From Gavia stellata (lineage: Eukaryota > Chordata > Aves > Gaviiformes > Gaviidae): a DNA stretch of 64,000 nt. The notes below the pieces were generated by a model. The model saw nothing but the letters and a program-made list of their open reading frames with translations, made no database searches and was not told the origin of the DNA. The DNA lies in assembly GCF_030936135.1 (NCBI RefSeq), contig NC_082598.1, forward strand, positions 14,264,687-14,328,686. The letters are read 5' to 3'. This document shows, one piece after another, positions 1 through 12,600 of the stretch (within the stretch, counting starts at the first letter, position 1; every line of letters starts with the position of its first letter). Position numbers and translations under genes: made by a program.

Positions 1-486
1 GTGAGAATTTGCAGTTAGATTATTGTAGTTCACTATTAATTTGAAATCTTTATAATTTTTCTGACGATATAAATGTGGAGAAGGAGTTATAAAAGACATC
101 TAGAATTCCATTCCAGGGGTGTTAAATGAGAAATGTAAATATTATGAATAATATATAAGGTTTTAAATGTCTCATTTGAATATCACTTACATTACTAAAT
201 GATACGTAATTGGTTTTGCATTTGCCTTCCCTTCCTTCCTTCTTCCCATTCCTTCCTTCATACACCGTCACTGTACCTTCACAAACTGTCTCAATTCTAC
301 ACTCACCTCTGAGATTATCTTTCTGTTATCCACTTGCTTTTTTGATCCCCCCAGGTATCACTGCTAAAGAAACAAAGACCATTCTGTGTGTCTACTTTGT
401 TGAGCCTTATTATGGTACTAATTGCCTCAAATATCTTTTTGCTCTTAAGACTTTGGGATAACAGGCCTCAAACACTGTTATTACAG
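1..486 (+). other. EVC2 intron (partial, 5' end outside window)
   Basis: AT-rich intron with a (CCTT)n tract. A strong-looking acceptor CCCCCCAG ends at 354, but the frame that would feed exon a meets TAA within four codons, so no exon is called. Confidence 0.75.
223..262. repeat. Degenerate (CCTT)n pyrimidine tract
   Basis: CCTTCCCTTCCTTCCTTCTT followed by CCCATTCCTTCCTT, in the first (partial) EVC2 intron. Confidence 0.75.
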
Positions 487-646
487 AGCAGATCATCTAC
501 CTGAAAGTCATTTGGGAATGCTGCTGGACCGAGCTGAGGCTGAAATTAATTCCGTTAAACAGAAATTCGACCATGATTTAAAACAAGAAAAGCAAAAGCT
601 TCGCCAGAAACTCATTACAAAACGAAGGCGGGATATGCTGCAAAAG
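487..646 (+). CDS. EVC2: EVC2 exon a (about human exon 13)
   Basis: Acceptor TTACAG at 481-486, donor AAG|GTAATT after 646. The first base completes a codon from the previous exon, which is outside the window. It then reads [19 protein letters not shown] and on through a Lys/Gln-rich helix ending RRRDMLQK. It is amphipathic coiled coil. A second possible acceptor, AACAG at 460-464, would add 22 bases and stays open, so the 5' boundary is not certain. Exon numbering assumes the 22-exon human structure and counts back from the stop. Confidence 0.82.
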
Positions 647-3600
647 GTAATTATTTTCAGTATATTTATTTTCACAGGGCTTATCATGAATTAAAAATGG
701 AATTAATTGAAAAATCAAGTGTAGTTCTTTAGGACAGGAGTCAACATTGCCAGGAGCACAGATGAAAATAAGCATCCGTTGGTTTTAGTTGTGTACCACC
801 ATGTGCTGTGTTAATTGCACAGTAATTAATAGCTGTTCTTTTAGAAAAACCTGCAAGGAAGTAATATAACTGGAGAAACTTGTGAAGCCCCTCCGCTTAC
901 TCTAACCTGGCCAAGCGGGTTATGACAAGCCTCAGTAATGTGCAGACAGGCAAAAGCCAACTGAGGTTCTGGAGTTGGTGAGGGGAATGGCACAGTATCT
1001 GTGATGGTCATTGTTTTCTATGGGTTTCATGCCTATGTGTGACTTGAATGACTAGTGCAGCACAGTTAAAATTCAGCTGCAAAACTAAACTATTTAAAAT
1101 ATGCTGCACCTGTAGCTGATTGTAGTAGGACTCATGTCACCTAACCTCAGCCATATAAAAATCAAGGCTAATGTCAAGAGCTCCAAATCGTCTCATAATG
1201 AAAGATAACTTGCAGGTGATCTGAGATAAATGGAAGCGAGTTGTTATCCAAAGGTCCCTGTCTTTCTCTGCTTAAGGGATGTAAAAAAACCTATCTTGGA
1301 TTAGGTGATATTTCTTTAGATGACCAAAGTTAGGTGAGATTGATTTTTGCCTGCTGCAGGATATGTGTTTCGGTGTTTTCTGCTCTTTAACAGATATCAG
1401 TGCAAGCAAGGAGAGACAGCAGGTATAACGATGGAGACTTTATTTGTTGTATTTATTCTCAGTATAGGTAGCTTTGGTTTTGCTTTCCAGTGAAATTGCT
1501 GTATACTGTGAGATGAGGAAAATAAAATTAAAAAAAACCCCAACCCTTTTTTTCCCTCTCTCTTTTTATTTCTTTTTCTTCCTTGGTATTTGATCCAGAT
1601 TCACTTCTGGGATGCTGCCCGATCATTACAGTTCAGCCAGTTGGGATTATGTCATACCACAAGATCATACATTTGTTTAGGTCCTAGCCCTTCTGTCTAG
1701 CAATAATCTAAACTATCGCACACCTGTGTTAGCCTTTTTGTCTAACACTGATCTGAATTATCACAGGCCCACTAGATGCACACAAAGCCATACTGTTGAG
1801 GGTTATGTAAATCTCTGGAGACTGAAAAGCAGTTTTGAGAACACTGAAAAAAGTATGAAATTTTGTGTTGCTGTGAAATACATATTTAAGGAGCTGGAAT
1901 TTGAGAGGTGTTCCTTCTCTTAACCTTGTTCTTCTTTTGGCAAATGAATCAGCAGAAAGAGCATCGGAAAGAGCAGCTGTTGCTTGGAGACCCCTTCAAA
2001 ATGACTAAGGAGGTCACTCACTACCTGAGCCACTGCAAAAATCTTCTGAGTGAACACACCATTGAATTTGAAGAACTTGCTGAAAAGCTTGACAATGAAG
2101 CCAGTGAAGAGCTGAAAGAGCTTGTATTTAGTCTAACAGAGAAAGCTGTTGAAGAGCTTAAACGTGTTCAGTATGGAGTATTCGTGCAAGAACTGGTCAA
2201 GCTCAATGTGCCAAAGATGTTCCTGCTGGAAGCTGTGGAGGAGCATAAAAAAGAGATGGTAGTTAAACATGAACAGCTTGAAAGGGAAGAGTGTGACAAG
2301 AGCATGGCCGCTGAAGAGCTGCTTCAGCTCACCAGGCAGAAGCTGAGCCAAGAACTGGAAACGAGTCTTTCTGAACAAAAAAAATTCAGGAGCTGGGAAC
2401 AATCAGTATTCATGCAAGTATCTCTCTGTACCCTTTTCTTAGTTATTCTTGCAAATAGAGGTAAGCTAGGAGTTTTCACACCTGTCTGGGTATAATTCCT
2501 AATGATCAGTTCTCTGTCAGGCACTTGGGCATTGATTTATCGCAAGTGCTGAGCCCCTGCGGCGCTGGCGGGTGAGCCAGCACTCCTAGCGCTGCAGTGG
2601 AAATCCCGAGAAACAGTGGTTTTGAAACCAAAAACGTGGAGTGGTGTTTTTATACTTTCACTCTATGTCAGGTTTCACTTGCACATCTTTTGTTATTACT
2701 CTCAGTCCATTCTCGGAGGTCTGGCACATTAGTGGTGAGACACTGGAACAGGCTGCCCAGGGAGGGTGGAGTCACCATCCCTGGAGGTGTTCAAGGAACG
2801 TGTGGACGTGGCATTGTGGGACATGGTTTAGTGGGCATGGTGGTGTTAGTTGATGGTTGGACTTGATGATCTTACAGGTCTTTTCCAACCTTAGTGATTC
2901 TGTGATTCTGTGATTGGAAATGTCATTTGGTATGTCAGGCCTAATTAGCCCCACATCCAATTCCATTATATTCCTTCCAGCCACGAGTCAATCCTTACTC
3001 ATCGGGTGCTCTGACACAGTATTTACACCTATTTCATAAATACATAGCACAGCAGTGTACCTCTCCAGCTCGATGCATCCTTGGCTGATCTGGCCTGCTG
3101 ACAAAGTGCCCCTGGAACCGAGCCCCCAGCCAGAGAGGCATCATGGCACGGTTGCAGAGAGGTTTGCTGGCCCCGGGTGCCATTGCTGCCTGCTACAATG
3201 TGACCCTGGGGATGTGGGAAGGCATTGCCACCATTGGGGGACCTTGCGCAGGAAGAGACCATGGCTGCAGCTGAGCTTCAACGTGCGTGGTGCCTCAGAC
3301 TGGGCAGCAAGGTCCCTGAGAGATTTGCACCATTCGTTAGTATTTCTTAGCTTTCAAGTACACTTATGACTAGTTGTTGTATCACCTGAATATTTACAGT
3401 ACTGCATTTCCTATACAATGTCTGTCTAATAACAGACATTGTTACAGAGACATGGGAACACGAAAAAATAGTCTGCTGTCAAAATTGCAGCTTTAGGGGA
3501 AGCAACTGGGACAGGCAAACCTGTATTAGGCTGTCTGCCCCTGGAGCAAACTTGCTGGGCATGAGAAATTGAACAGGGTGGGGTGGAAGCATGAGTAAAC

Positions 3601-6600
3601 ATTTCTCGTTCATACTTCTTTAAAGCAAAACAGATTTGCATGGGCAGTTTTGTCCAGACAGCATCTTTATAAGTTTTCCTGCTGCACAGTGTAAAACCAT
3701 ATAACAGGAGTATAAAAAGAAACCCTGCCCATTACGTTTGCTTTGTTAAAGAAAAAAAATCCATTTGTGTCTTGTTTTGGTTCTAATTTCAAGGGCTTTG
3801 TAATTTATTCAGCATTTTAAATACTTTTCTGTAAACCATTTCAATGTATTTTCTAGCTTGTCTTACTGTCTCTTTATTTACATTGCTGAGAGCAGACCTG
3901 CGCAAGCGGGGAAGTAGATAGTATGACCCAGCAGGTCTTTATTTCTTACTTACGATTCCATGACAATTGTGTTCCAGCCTGCAGTGTCGCCTGTTGTATT
4001 TGTTAGATGTTTTCTTTATTTACAGCAACAATAAGCCATTTGGTTTTTTTTCCAGTAAAATACTGGCAAATATATAAAAAAAGTGCAGCATTTGCACAAC
4101 TCTTCTATCAAAAGCCCCTTAAAATCTGTCACTGTCTTTGTTCAGTCCACTGCCTGTCAATATTGATATTTCAATGACAGATGCCAGCTCTCATGTTTAT
4201 GTTCTCATTTGCTATCTAGTGTTCACAAAGAATTATTTTGAGTGATAGCTTTTCATTTTTGTTGCTTATCAAAGACGCAATGAGTTAGTCCAAAATATTT
4301 AAGAAGATCATTAATGCTTAAAGTCCTTTTTAAACATGGACATGACAAAACTGTGATTTGCTGTATTTTCTTTTATATCTGTCTATATATCTGTCTATAT
4401 GGATATATAGTATGGATTTTCTTCTAAAAGTCTAAGACAACATGAAAAATGGTTTAGTATACTGTAAATGCTTGCTTGGAGTAATATTGCTTTAAAGTAA
4501 ATAATTTTTTTAAGAGAACAACTTTATGCATTAAAAATGTTTTAATTTGGGATTTAGCTGTACTTTGCTGAATCAGTAAACAGAAATAAGGGTTTCTAAA
4601 CTCAGAAATATTTTAGTGAAATGATGAGGTGGTATAGGCCTGTGATATACACTGAACAAAACCATCAGTCCTAATGGAACATACAGTATAATATATTTTT
4701 AAAATAAAAACTATTTTATTAAAAATATGCTGTTCATGCTTTAAATACAAATGCATTTTTTGGGAAATAGAGAAAATTTCCAAACAAAAATTTATGCTAT
4801 TTTTTATTTAATACTCTAAAGGAAATATTTCAGTCACAAGATAAGATGAATGTAGTCTAAGGTTAGTCACAGTTGGAAGATGAATTTAGGCTTTTAGCAT
4901 GCTTTATTTTTAAGTCAACTTATAATCAGTTCCCCAGACTTCTATGTTGAGGACCTTCCTTCTACAGAATGGGAACTTTGAGTGATTCAAATTACTGCTA
5001 ATAAATATTCTCTGTTGTTCAGACTGCTAAAAGCTTTTTTACAAAGAACAGCTGGAATGTTTGTGACTTGATGATGGGAGGGATGACATATATGAGTTTA
5101 TTATAAAGAGATACTTTTTTATTTTGTTTTCTTCCCCCTTAGTAGCTGTGACTGCTGAGTGCTGGGAAACAGCACAGGGAGGATTTACAGGAAGCGTTTA
5201 TATTGATTTCAGCCCTAAGTTCAGGGTTTGTATTGTCTGAAGAGGTGGAAGGATTCTGTGCATAGGAAATGTGCTAAAAATTATTTATTTATTCTTTAAA
5301 TATTCAAAAGCTGTTTCCTCTTGAAAAATGAAGTTTTACAGTCCAGGAAGTTCTGTATGCAGAATTTAAAGTATCCTCAAGGATATTTTGAACATGCTGA
5401 GCAACTCAATCCTGTGTGTGGAATCATTAACTGATACACAAATAAGACAAAAAATTATCATTGTCATGTAAAGTATTTGTGTGCATGACCCTTACGTTTA
5501 ATGCAAAATTGCCTATATCACTGAACAGCAAAATGGCTTTGGTTTTTTTAACAGGCAGCTTCTAAGTTTACCCCTCTCACTATCAGAAGAAGAATTGCTT
5601 AGAATGAGGCAAGAGCTGCACTGCTGCTTCTCTCAGGTGGACAGCAGCTTGGCTTGGCCCAAGATCAGAGCAAGAACCTTGCTTCAGGCTTTCGAGGTGG
5701 AGTGGAGGGACACAGAACTGCTGAAAGTCGATCAGAATTTAGCAATGACCAATAAACAGGTGAGAACAATGTCGGATCAGTGTGGGGATGTGCAAGGGGT
5801 TCGTGGGTGTATCTCAAGTTGTTGGCATCGGCTGCAGGTGTGGGGCCATAGCTTCTCCATAGGTGTGACAGCGATGCATGCTTCTCCTGTCTATGTGGAT
5901 CGGTGGACCTTAAAGATAATTGTTTGGGTGGCAGCTGGGTAAATGTTTTCTTCACATATGCCTGCATATTTCTGCTGCTTGCATATCCTCCAGGTTACCT
6001 AAGAAGGCGGCATAGGTATAAAGAAGCAGATGAGTGGCCAGAAGGGGCTGCATTTCTGAGGAGAGTCAACTGAAATGTCAAAAACTGGAGCGCTGCTGAG
6101 CCTGGCTCTGAATGTCAGGGACAAATTGGATCCTCCAAACTGAGATTTCTCTGGCGGCCCCTACACATTACTAAATTTGGCACTAAATCAAGGAAAGATT
6201 TAGGGAGTTTTTTTAGGGGAACGTCCTACACTGCCTTGTCCATGTAGGAAAGGGGTGAGGGTTGTTTAATTCCTTCAGTAAAATGCAAAACCTGTGGAAC
6301 TGTAAATTATTTTCAGTTCTTAAATAGGAGGAAAAAAAAGTGTTTCCTTATGAATTGTATCTGATACCATCATAAAAAGGAGGACTTCCCCTTGCTTTGT
6401 TTCTGTTCAGTTATGTTTTCTAAATGCATAAACTAACTTAGGTTAATTGTACTAGGAATTAGCCTAGTTCAAAACCTTAAGAATTTCTAAAGTACTAAAG
6501 AAGGGAAATGACTTTGCAAAGCTTTGTAGTTGAACAGATGTTATCATTTCCCTGAGAGTATATTATACTTAGTTGATATTCTTGTAAAGAAATAAAGGTC

Positions 6601-9600
6601 AAGAATAATTTGATTACATGGAACAGTGCCCCTTAATACTATCATGGTTCATTTGTGATTCATATACTGTGTCTTGAGAACAATGTAGTTCTTAAATTAA
6701 TATTCTTTGTTCATTTTTAACCGTGCTGAGGAGACAACGTATCAGTTAAAATCTTCTCTTATTATCATTTCTAAAGTTTGTTTAAAATCAAATTTATGTG
6801 CCAGCAGTTTTCATGGAAAGGATGAATATATAATTCTGCTTGAAAGAAATTAAAAACAAAATTTCCAACTTTGTCTGAATGTCTGAATCTTCTGAATCAA
6901 TAGGCAGCACCTTCATTTCAGAAATATTTTCTCAGTGAAAGTTGTACTTGTCAAGTGTTTTATTAATTGGTGGATCTGCAAATAATAGCAAGTAATAATC
7001 TTAATCTTAGCATCCTCATATACCTCTTACAAATAAAGCATTTTGTGCTTATCTTCTTACAGCAGCATTCTAAAATGAAAAAAACAGGATCCAGGAATAG
7101 AACTAAGGTAGATATTCTGAAGAAATCTTTACAGGACAAAATTTTTATTTATGAAGACTCAGCAAAAGATGAAAATTTGAGTAAGGTAAGTGCAAACTTT
7201 TTCTGTACTGAGGTCAAAACCTAGACCTTTAGTAATTAAAGAATTACAGTTTTCTGTGAATAAGAACCAGATAAAAAAGGCATGAAGTATAGTGGCATGA
7301 TGCATCTCTCTACTCTTGCCTGTGTTTGTCAAGATGGTGTATTTCAAGCTTAAGAATTTTGGTCTTGTTTTAATTTTTGCACCTTAGTTACAGAACTGAT
7401 CTCATGTCTCACCCTTTTTTCTTCTGGTGGTTGTGGGGCTTGGTGTATGCATGATTGCAAGACTCCTCTAGATCCTGTGGTTTTCTTAGTAAGGCTTTCA
7501 AAACATGGAAGATGCTTCACTGCATTCTTCAGTTGAGCAAGATTTAGTTCTTGAACCTCTCCTAATGCTACTGAAACCCCAGAAATGGGTTCTTAGATCC
7601 AAAGACTTCTTGGGTAGGGGCTGAGTTTTTTTGTACAGAGCTCATTGAAAGGGAGCCTTGATTCTGGTGGGTATCTTTTAAAAGGCTCATAGCCCCAGTC
7701 TAAAGTTAATCCTTAAAGAATGAGTGAGGCCAATGCCAATATGGGATTTTGGACGCTTTTTCCTTATCTGTCAGCAGATGTTCCATGAGGTCTTGTTTGT
7801 GTTGTTTAACCTTTCTCTCCTTGTCTTTCCCACTTGTAAAATATGGGTAGTATTACCCATAAGCGAGGAACGTTGCAGTGATGACTGTGTTAGACATATG
7901 TGGTGCACAGCTGTAAGAGCTATGCAGAACAAGCAGGTGCCATTGGTAGTTAAAATTGGTAGATAAAAAATAGTTTCACAAATGATTGCAATATCAATTT
8001 TGGTACCAATTTGGACAAAATTCTGGTTTTACACCTCTTTCCTTTGCTTTTTATGCTTGTGTCCTGAGGAATGAAAAATACTGGGTCAACGTGTTTATTC
8101 AGAAATAATTTATTTTATGTGAGAGCAACACATTGTTAGTATTGCTTGTAGAGGATAAAAACAAATGTTTATCTAGTTCAGCACCCAGTCTTTGAAAGTG
8201 AGAGCAGGTGCTTGGGCAAGAATGCAATAAGTGGGCAAGTGTGTTCTGGCACTCTTTAATATCATCACTCTGGTCCAAGAATGCCCTAATCCTTTAATGG
8301 ATGCATTTAAACTTTTGGCTTCAGCACCTAATGCCCTGACCTCCAAAACTTAGACTTTTTTTTTTTTTTTTGGTACTGTTACTTGAAAGTACAATGGAGT
8401 ATGGGCTAAGCTCTTATGTTACAAAAAGCACTGAATACTTGTTTGGTATGAATATTGCCTTACATTTTTGTTAGAATCTTGTTTTTAAATTGGAAATTTA
8501 GCTTTTCTAAGCATCAGGGTTTCAGTTTTATATGCACCATCTGGCATACCTGTTGTTCTAATTGTATGGCTGCACATTAGTTATAAGAAGCCAAAAGTTT
8601 TGGGCATTTCCCAATAAGGAAGCTAAATTATTTTTAAGGAAAATCATTAGTTTTCACATCATCGTTAGGACACAGAATTATTGCAAAAAACCTTATGTTG
8701 ATCACAGAAGTAGAGTTTCTTTCTTTTGGCTGTGGCAATCTGTTACCTCATTCCTCATTTAGAATCTTACACTTCTAAATTTTGCATTAATGTGAACACT
8801 TTTATTATCTCACTGAAAATTAACCATCTGAAGTTGCACAGCCAATTCAAGGCAAGGAAAAAGGATGATGGAGCAATACAGCTCTGCTGTATTTCTCCTG
8901 CCTTCACTGCTGCTGTTCCCCTGCAGACTTCACATGGTGTCCTGGGTTCTGTCTTGCTACAGGATGGCTGTAAAATGGTTTCCAGGTAATGGTTATGAAA
9001 GCAGTAGCGGGATATGTTTTGTAACACTGTAAAAAAACAGTCATGACAGAGAAGAACAACTCACAGGCAGGAGGTAGTGAGCTGGGAGGCCGTGGCCTAG
9101 TCTTGGAGCACCTGAAAGTATCATTGACCTCCCTGTGAAAATCTTCGAAAGCAGACTGTGTCTACTTCTTTTGTGTTTCATAGCTGTCTTGTGTATGAGG
9201 AAGTAGCGGTTCCTTTCTGAAATAGCAGTTACCTATCTCAGAAGAAACACAGTGGTAAAAATACTGACATTCTTCAGTCTGTTTTCCCTGCTGGGCTTAA
9301 AAAAACCAATAATAACAGACTTGCATGAGAAATGTCTGTGGGGTTGCAGGTAATCAAGTACATTTTCAGATTGTTTCCTGTATTTGTAATATTTAGAACT
9401 GAGACAACACTAGTTAGCAATTAGTCTGAACTAAATATGGAATTTAGAAGTCAGTGCTTTCAAGCAATGGACTAATCAATAGTGCATTTACAAAACTGGC
9501 AATTTTTGTGTAGCTTGGATGTTTCAGGTGGAATCAGCAGCAAAAGTTGAGACCTACAGGAATTGATTAATCATAACCAAAGTAGTTTGACACTCTAACA

Positions 9601-12600
9601 ATATTATGCCAATTAGTATGTCAAGAAGTATGTTCCAGTCTTCTGTATGGTATGATAAAAGGCTTCAAGAATGGGCAGAGGATAGTAGTCTATAACAAGT
9701 TTGTAATTTAGATTGTAATCAATATTTGATCCAGCTTCTACTGAAGTCACCTTCTATGTCACACTGAAGTCAGGTCTACTTGCAAGCTTTGATTTTCACA
9801 ATTGTGTTTCTGTTTGCAGAGCTGTGCTTTCAGAGCTGACAAGAGGCAGAAAGAAACTCAGGTGGCTAGGGGTAGACAGTACCAGTTGAGTAATGCAACA
9901 TTTTGTTTGGTCAAGAGCAGTTTATTTACTGTATAATGTTGAATAGATGCTGAATGATAAAGCTGAACATCATTCCCATGAATTTGGGCATGCTTAACAT
10001 ATGGCTTCATACTTAGTAATATGCAAATAGTCTCTAGTTTTGCAGTTTGGACTGTAAATCTTATGATTCATGGAATATACTGAACATATATAAACCTTGT
10101 TATTTGAAGTGGTTGAGAAAAGTATACGTGTTTCTTTCATCAATGTCATCTCTTTTGCCTTTGAATTCAGTTGCAATTAAAATATACATTCTTGTGTCTC
10201 CTTGTAAGTGAAATTGAGTTGTCAAACTGCATTTGCATCCTTATTCATTATTCATTTTTATGGGTTCAAACTTACACTGAAGGTGACCACTCATTTACTC
10301 ATTCATCTATTCATTATTCATTCATCCATCCCCAGATTTCATATATGTATAATTCATGTAAAATAATTGTGTCTGAAACTGAGCCTCCTGTGAAGAAAGA
10401 AGCAAACTTTAAATTCGGTTGTGTGCGCACACCTGTCAAAACATTTCTGTGTAATTTTTTTTATCTGCATTTTTAAAGGTTTATAGCACATCCTGTTCCT
10501 AAACCACAAAGGTAACCTTCAGCTATTACTTACTAATTTTGTGTCCTATAAAACAAATCGTACCTCAAGCATGTATTTTCCCCTTTTTTTGAGATATTGT
10601 AAAAATGTGTGTATTCTGGCAGGCAGTGTCTTAGACATGTAAATAAAAGCTGGAAGAAAAGAAGGATGAGGTCCTCAGTGTGTGTATGTTGTCACAGACA
10701 CCCATGTTCAGGAAGGGCCGGAAGGAGGATCTGGGGAACTACAGGCCTGTCAGTCTGACCTCGGTGCCGGGGAAGGTTACGGAGCAGATCATCTTGAGTG
10801 CCATCACACTGCACGTGTGGGACAACCAGGCGATCAGGCCCAGTCAGCATGGGTTTATGAAAGGCAGGTCCTGCCTGACTAACCTGATCTCCTTCTACGA
10901 CAACGTGAGGGAAAGGCTGTGGATATAGTCTACCTAGACTTTAGTAAAGCCTTTGACACCCTTTCCCACAGTATTCTCCTGGAGAAGCTGGTGGCTCATG
11001 GCTTAGACAGGTGCCCTCTTCACTGGGTAAAAAACTGGCTGGACGGCCAAGACCAGAGAGTCGTGGTGAATGGAGTCAAATCCAGTTGGCAGCCGGTCAC
11101 AAGCGGAGTCCCCCAGGGCTCAGTTTTGGGACCGGTCTTGTTTAATAGCTTTATCGATGATCTGGATGAGGGGATTGAGTGCTCCCTCAGCAAGTTTGCA
11201 GACAACACCAAGTTGGGCGGGAGTGTTGATCTGCTCGAGGGTCGGAAGGCTCTGCATAGGGATCAGGACAGGCTGGATCGATGGGCCCAGGCCAGTTGTA
11301 TGAGGTTCAACAAGGCCAAGTGCCGGGTCCTGTGCTTGGGTTGCAACAACCCCATGCAACGCTACAGGCTTGGGGACGAGTGGCTGGAAAGCTGCCCCAC
11401 GGAAAAAGGACCTGGGGGTGTTGGTGGACAGCCGGCTGAATATGAGCCAGCAGTGTGCCCAGGTGGCCAAGAAGGCCAACGGCATCCTGGCCTGTATCAG
11501 AAATAGTGTGGGCAGCGGGAGTAGGGAAGCGAGCGTCCTGCTGTGCTCAGTGCTGGTGAGGCCGCCCCTCGAATCCTGTGTTCAGTTTTGGGCCCCTCAC
11601 TACAAGAAGGACACTGAGGTGCTGGAGTGTGTCCAGAGAAGGGCGACGAAGCTGGTGAGGGGCCTGGAGCACAAGTCTTATGAGGAGCGTTTGAGGGAAC
11701 TGGGGTTGTTCAGTCTGGAGAAGAGGAGGCTGAGGGGAGACCTCATCGCTCTCTACAACTACCCGAAAGGGGGTTGCAGAGAGGTGGGTGTTGGTCTCTT
11801 CTCCCAAGTGACTAGTGACAGGACAAGAGGAAATGGCCTCAAGTTGTGCCAGGGGAAGTTTAGATTGGATATTAGGAAAAATTTTTTCACTGAAAGTGTT
11901 GTCAGGCATTGGAATAGACTGCCCAGGGAGGTGGTGGAGTCACCATCCCTGGAGGTTTTTAAAAGACATGTGGATGAGGTGTTTAGAGGAGTGGTTTAGT
12001 GGTAGATTTAGCAGTGTTAGGTTAATGGTTGGACTCAGTGACCTTAAAGGTCTTTTCCAACCTAAATGATTCTATGATCCTGTAACTCATTCAAGCTAGT
12101 AGTGTTGTAATAATTTCTTTTAGTTAAGAAGCTGCCCTAATACATTGAATAGGGAGCACCACATAGACTCTAAAGCATTGGTCCTTCTGAAAATGGACCT
12201 ATTTACTTCTAGTCAGGTAGGTCTGCTTGAATTTTTTTTTTCCCATTCCTTGAATAGGTGCTATTGTAATGAAAACTATAATATAAATCTTTTAGCCTTT
12301 TGTGATAAAAGCGTTGGTTATTCTCATCCATCTTCATTTTCCTGCTTTTAAGTAGACTCAAAACTCAATGTTGCCAAAGTTCTGAGAGGTGACTTGTCGC
12401 TTTAGCTGTCCAACCTGGTTCATTTCTAACATGAATTGCCCCTTAAAGTGATGTCTGCTGTAGTGATGCATCTCCCCAAACACCTTGCTAGATAGCAGCT
12501 GTTGTTAGTGAAGTATTAAGTGGTTGGCTGAATTGGATATAAATTCCTTGCTTTCCTTTAGAAGCTATTTGTCTGGTATTTGTTAACCTGTCTGTTTTAC

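Noticed and set aside
210..461. Frame preceded by a strong pyrimidine tract ending CCCCCCAG at 354, considered as an upstream EVC2 exon
   Set aside because: The frame compatible with exon a meets a stop almost immediately after the AG, and no donor links it to exon a.
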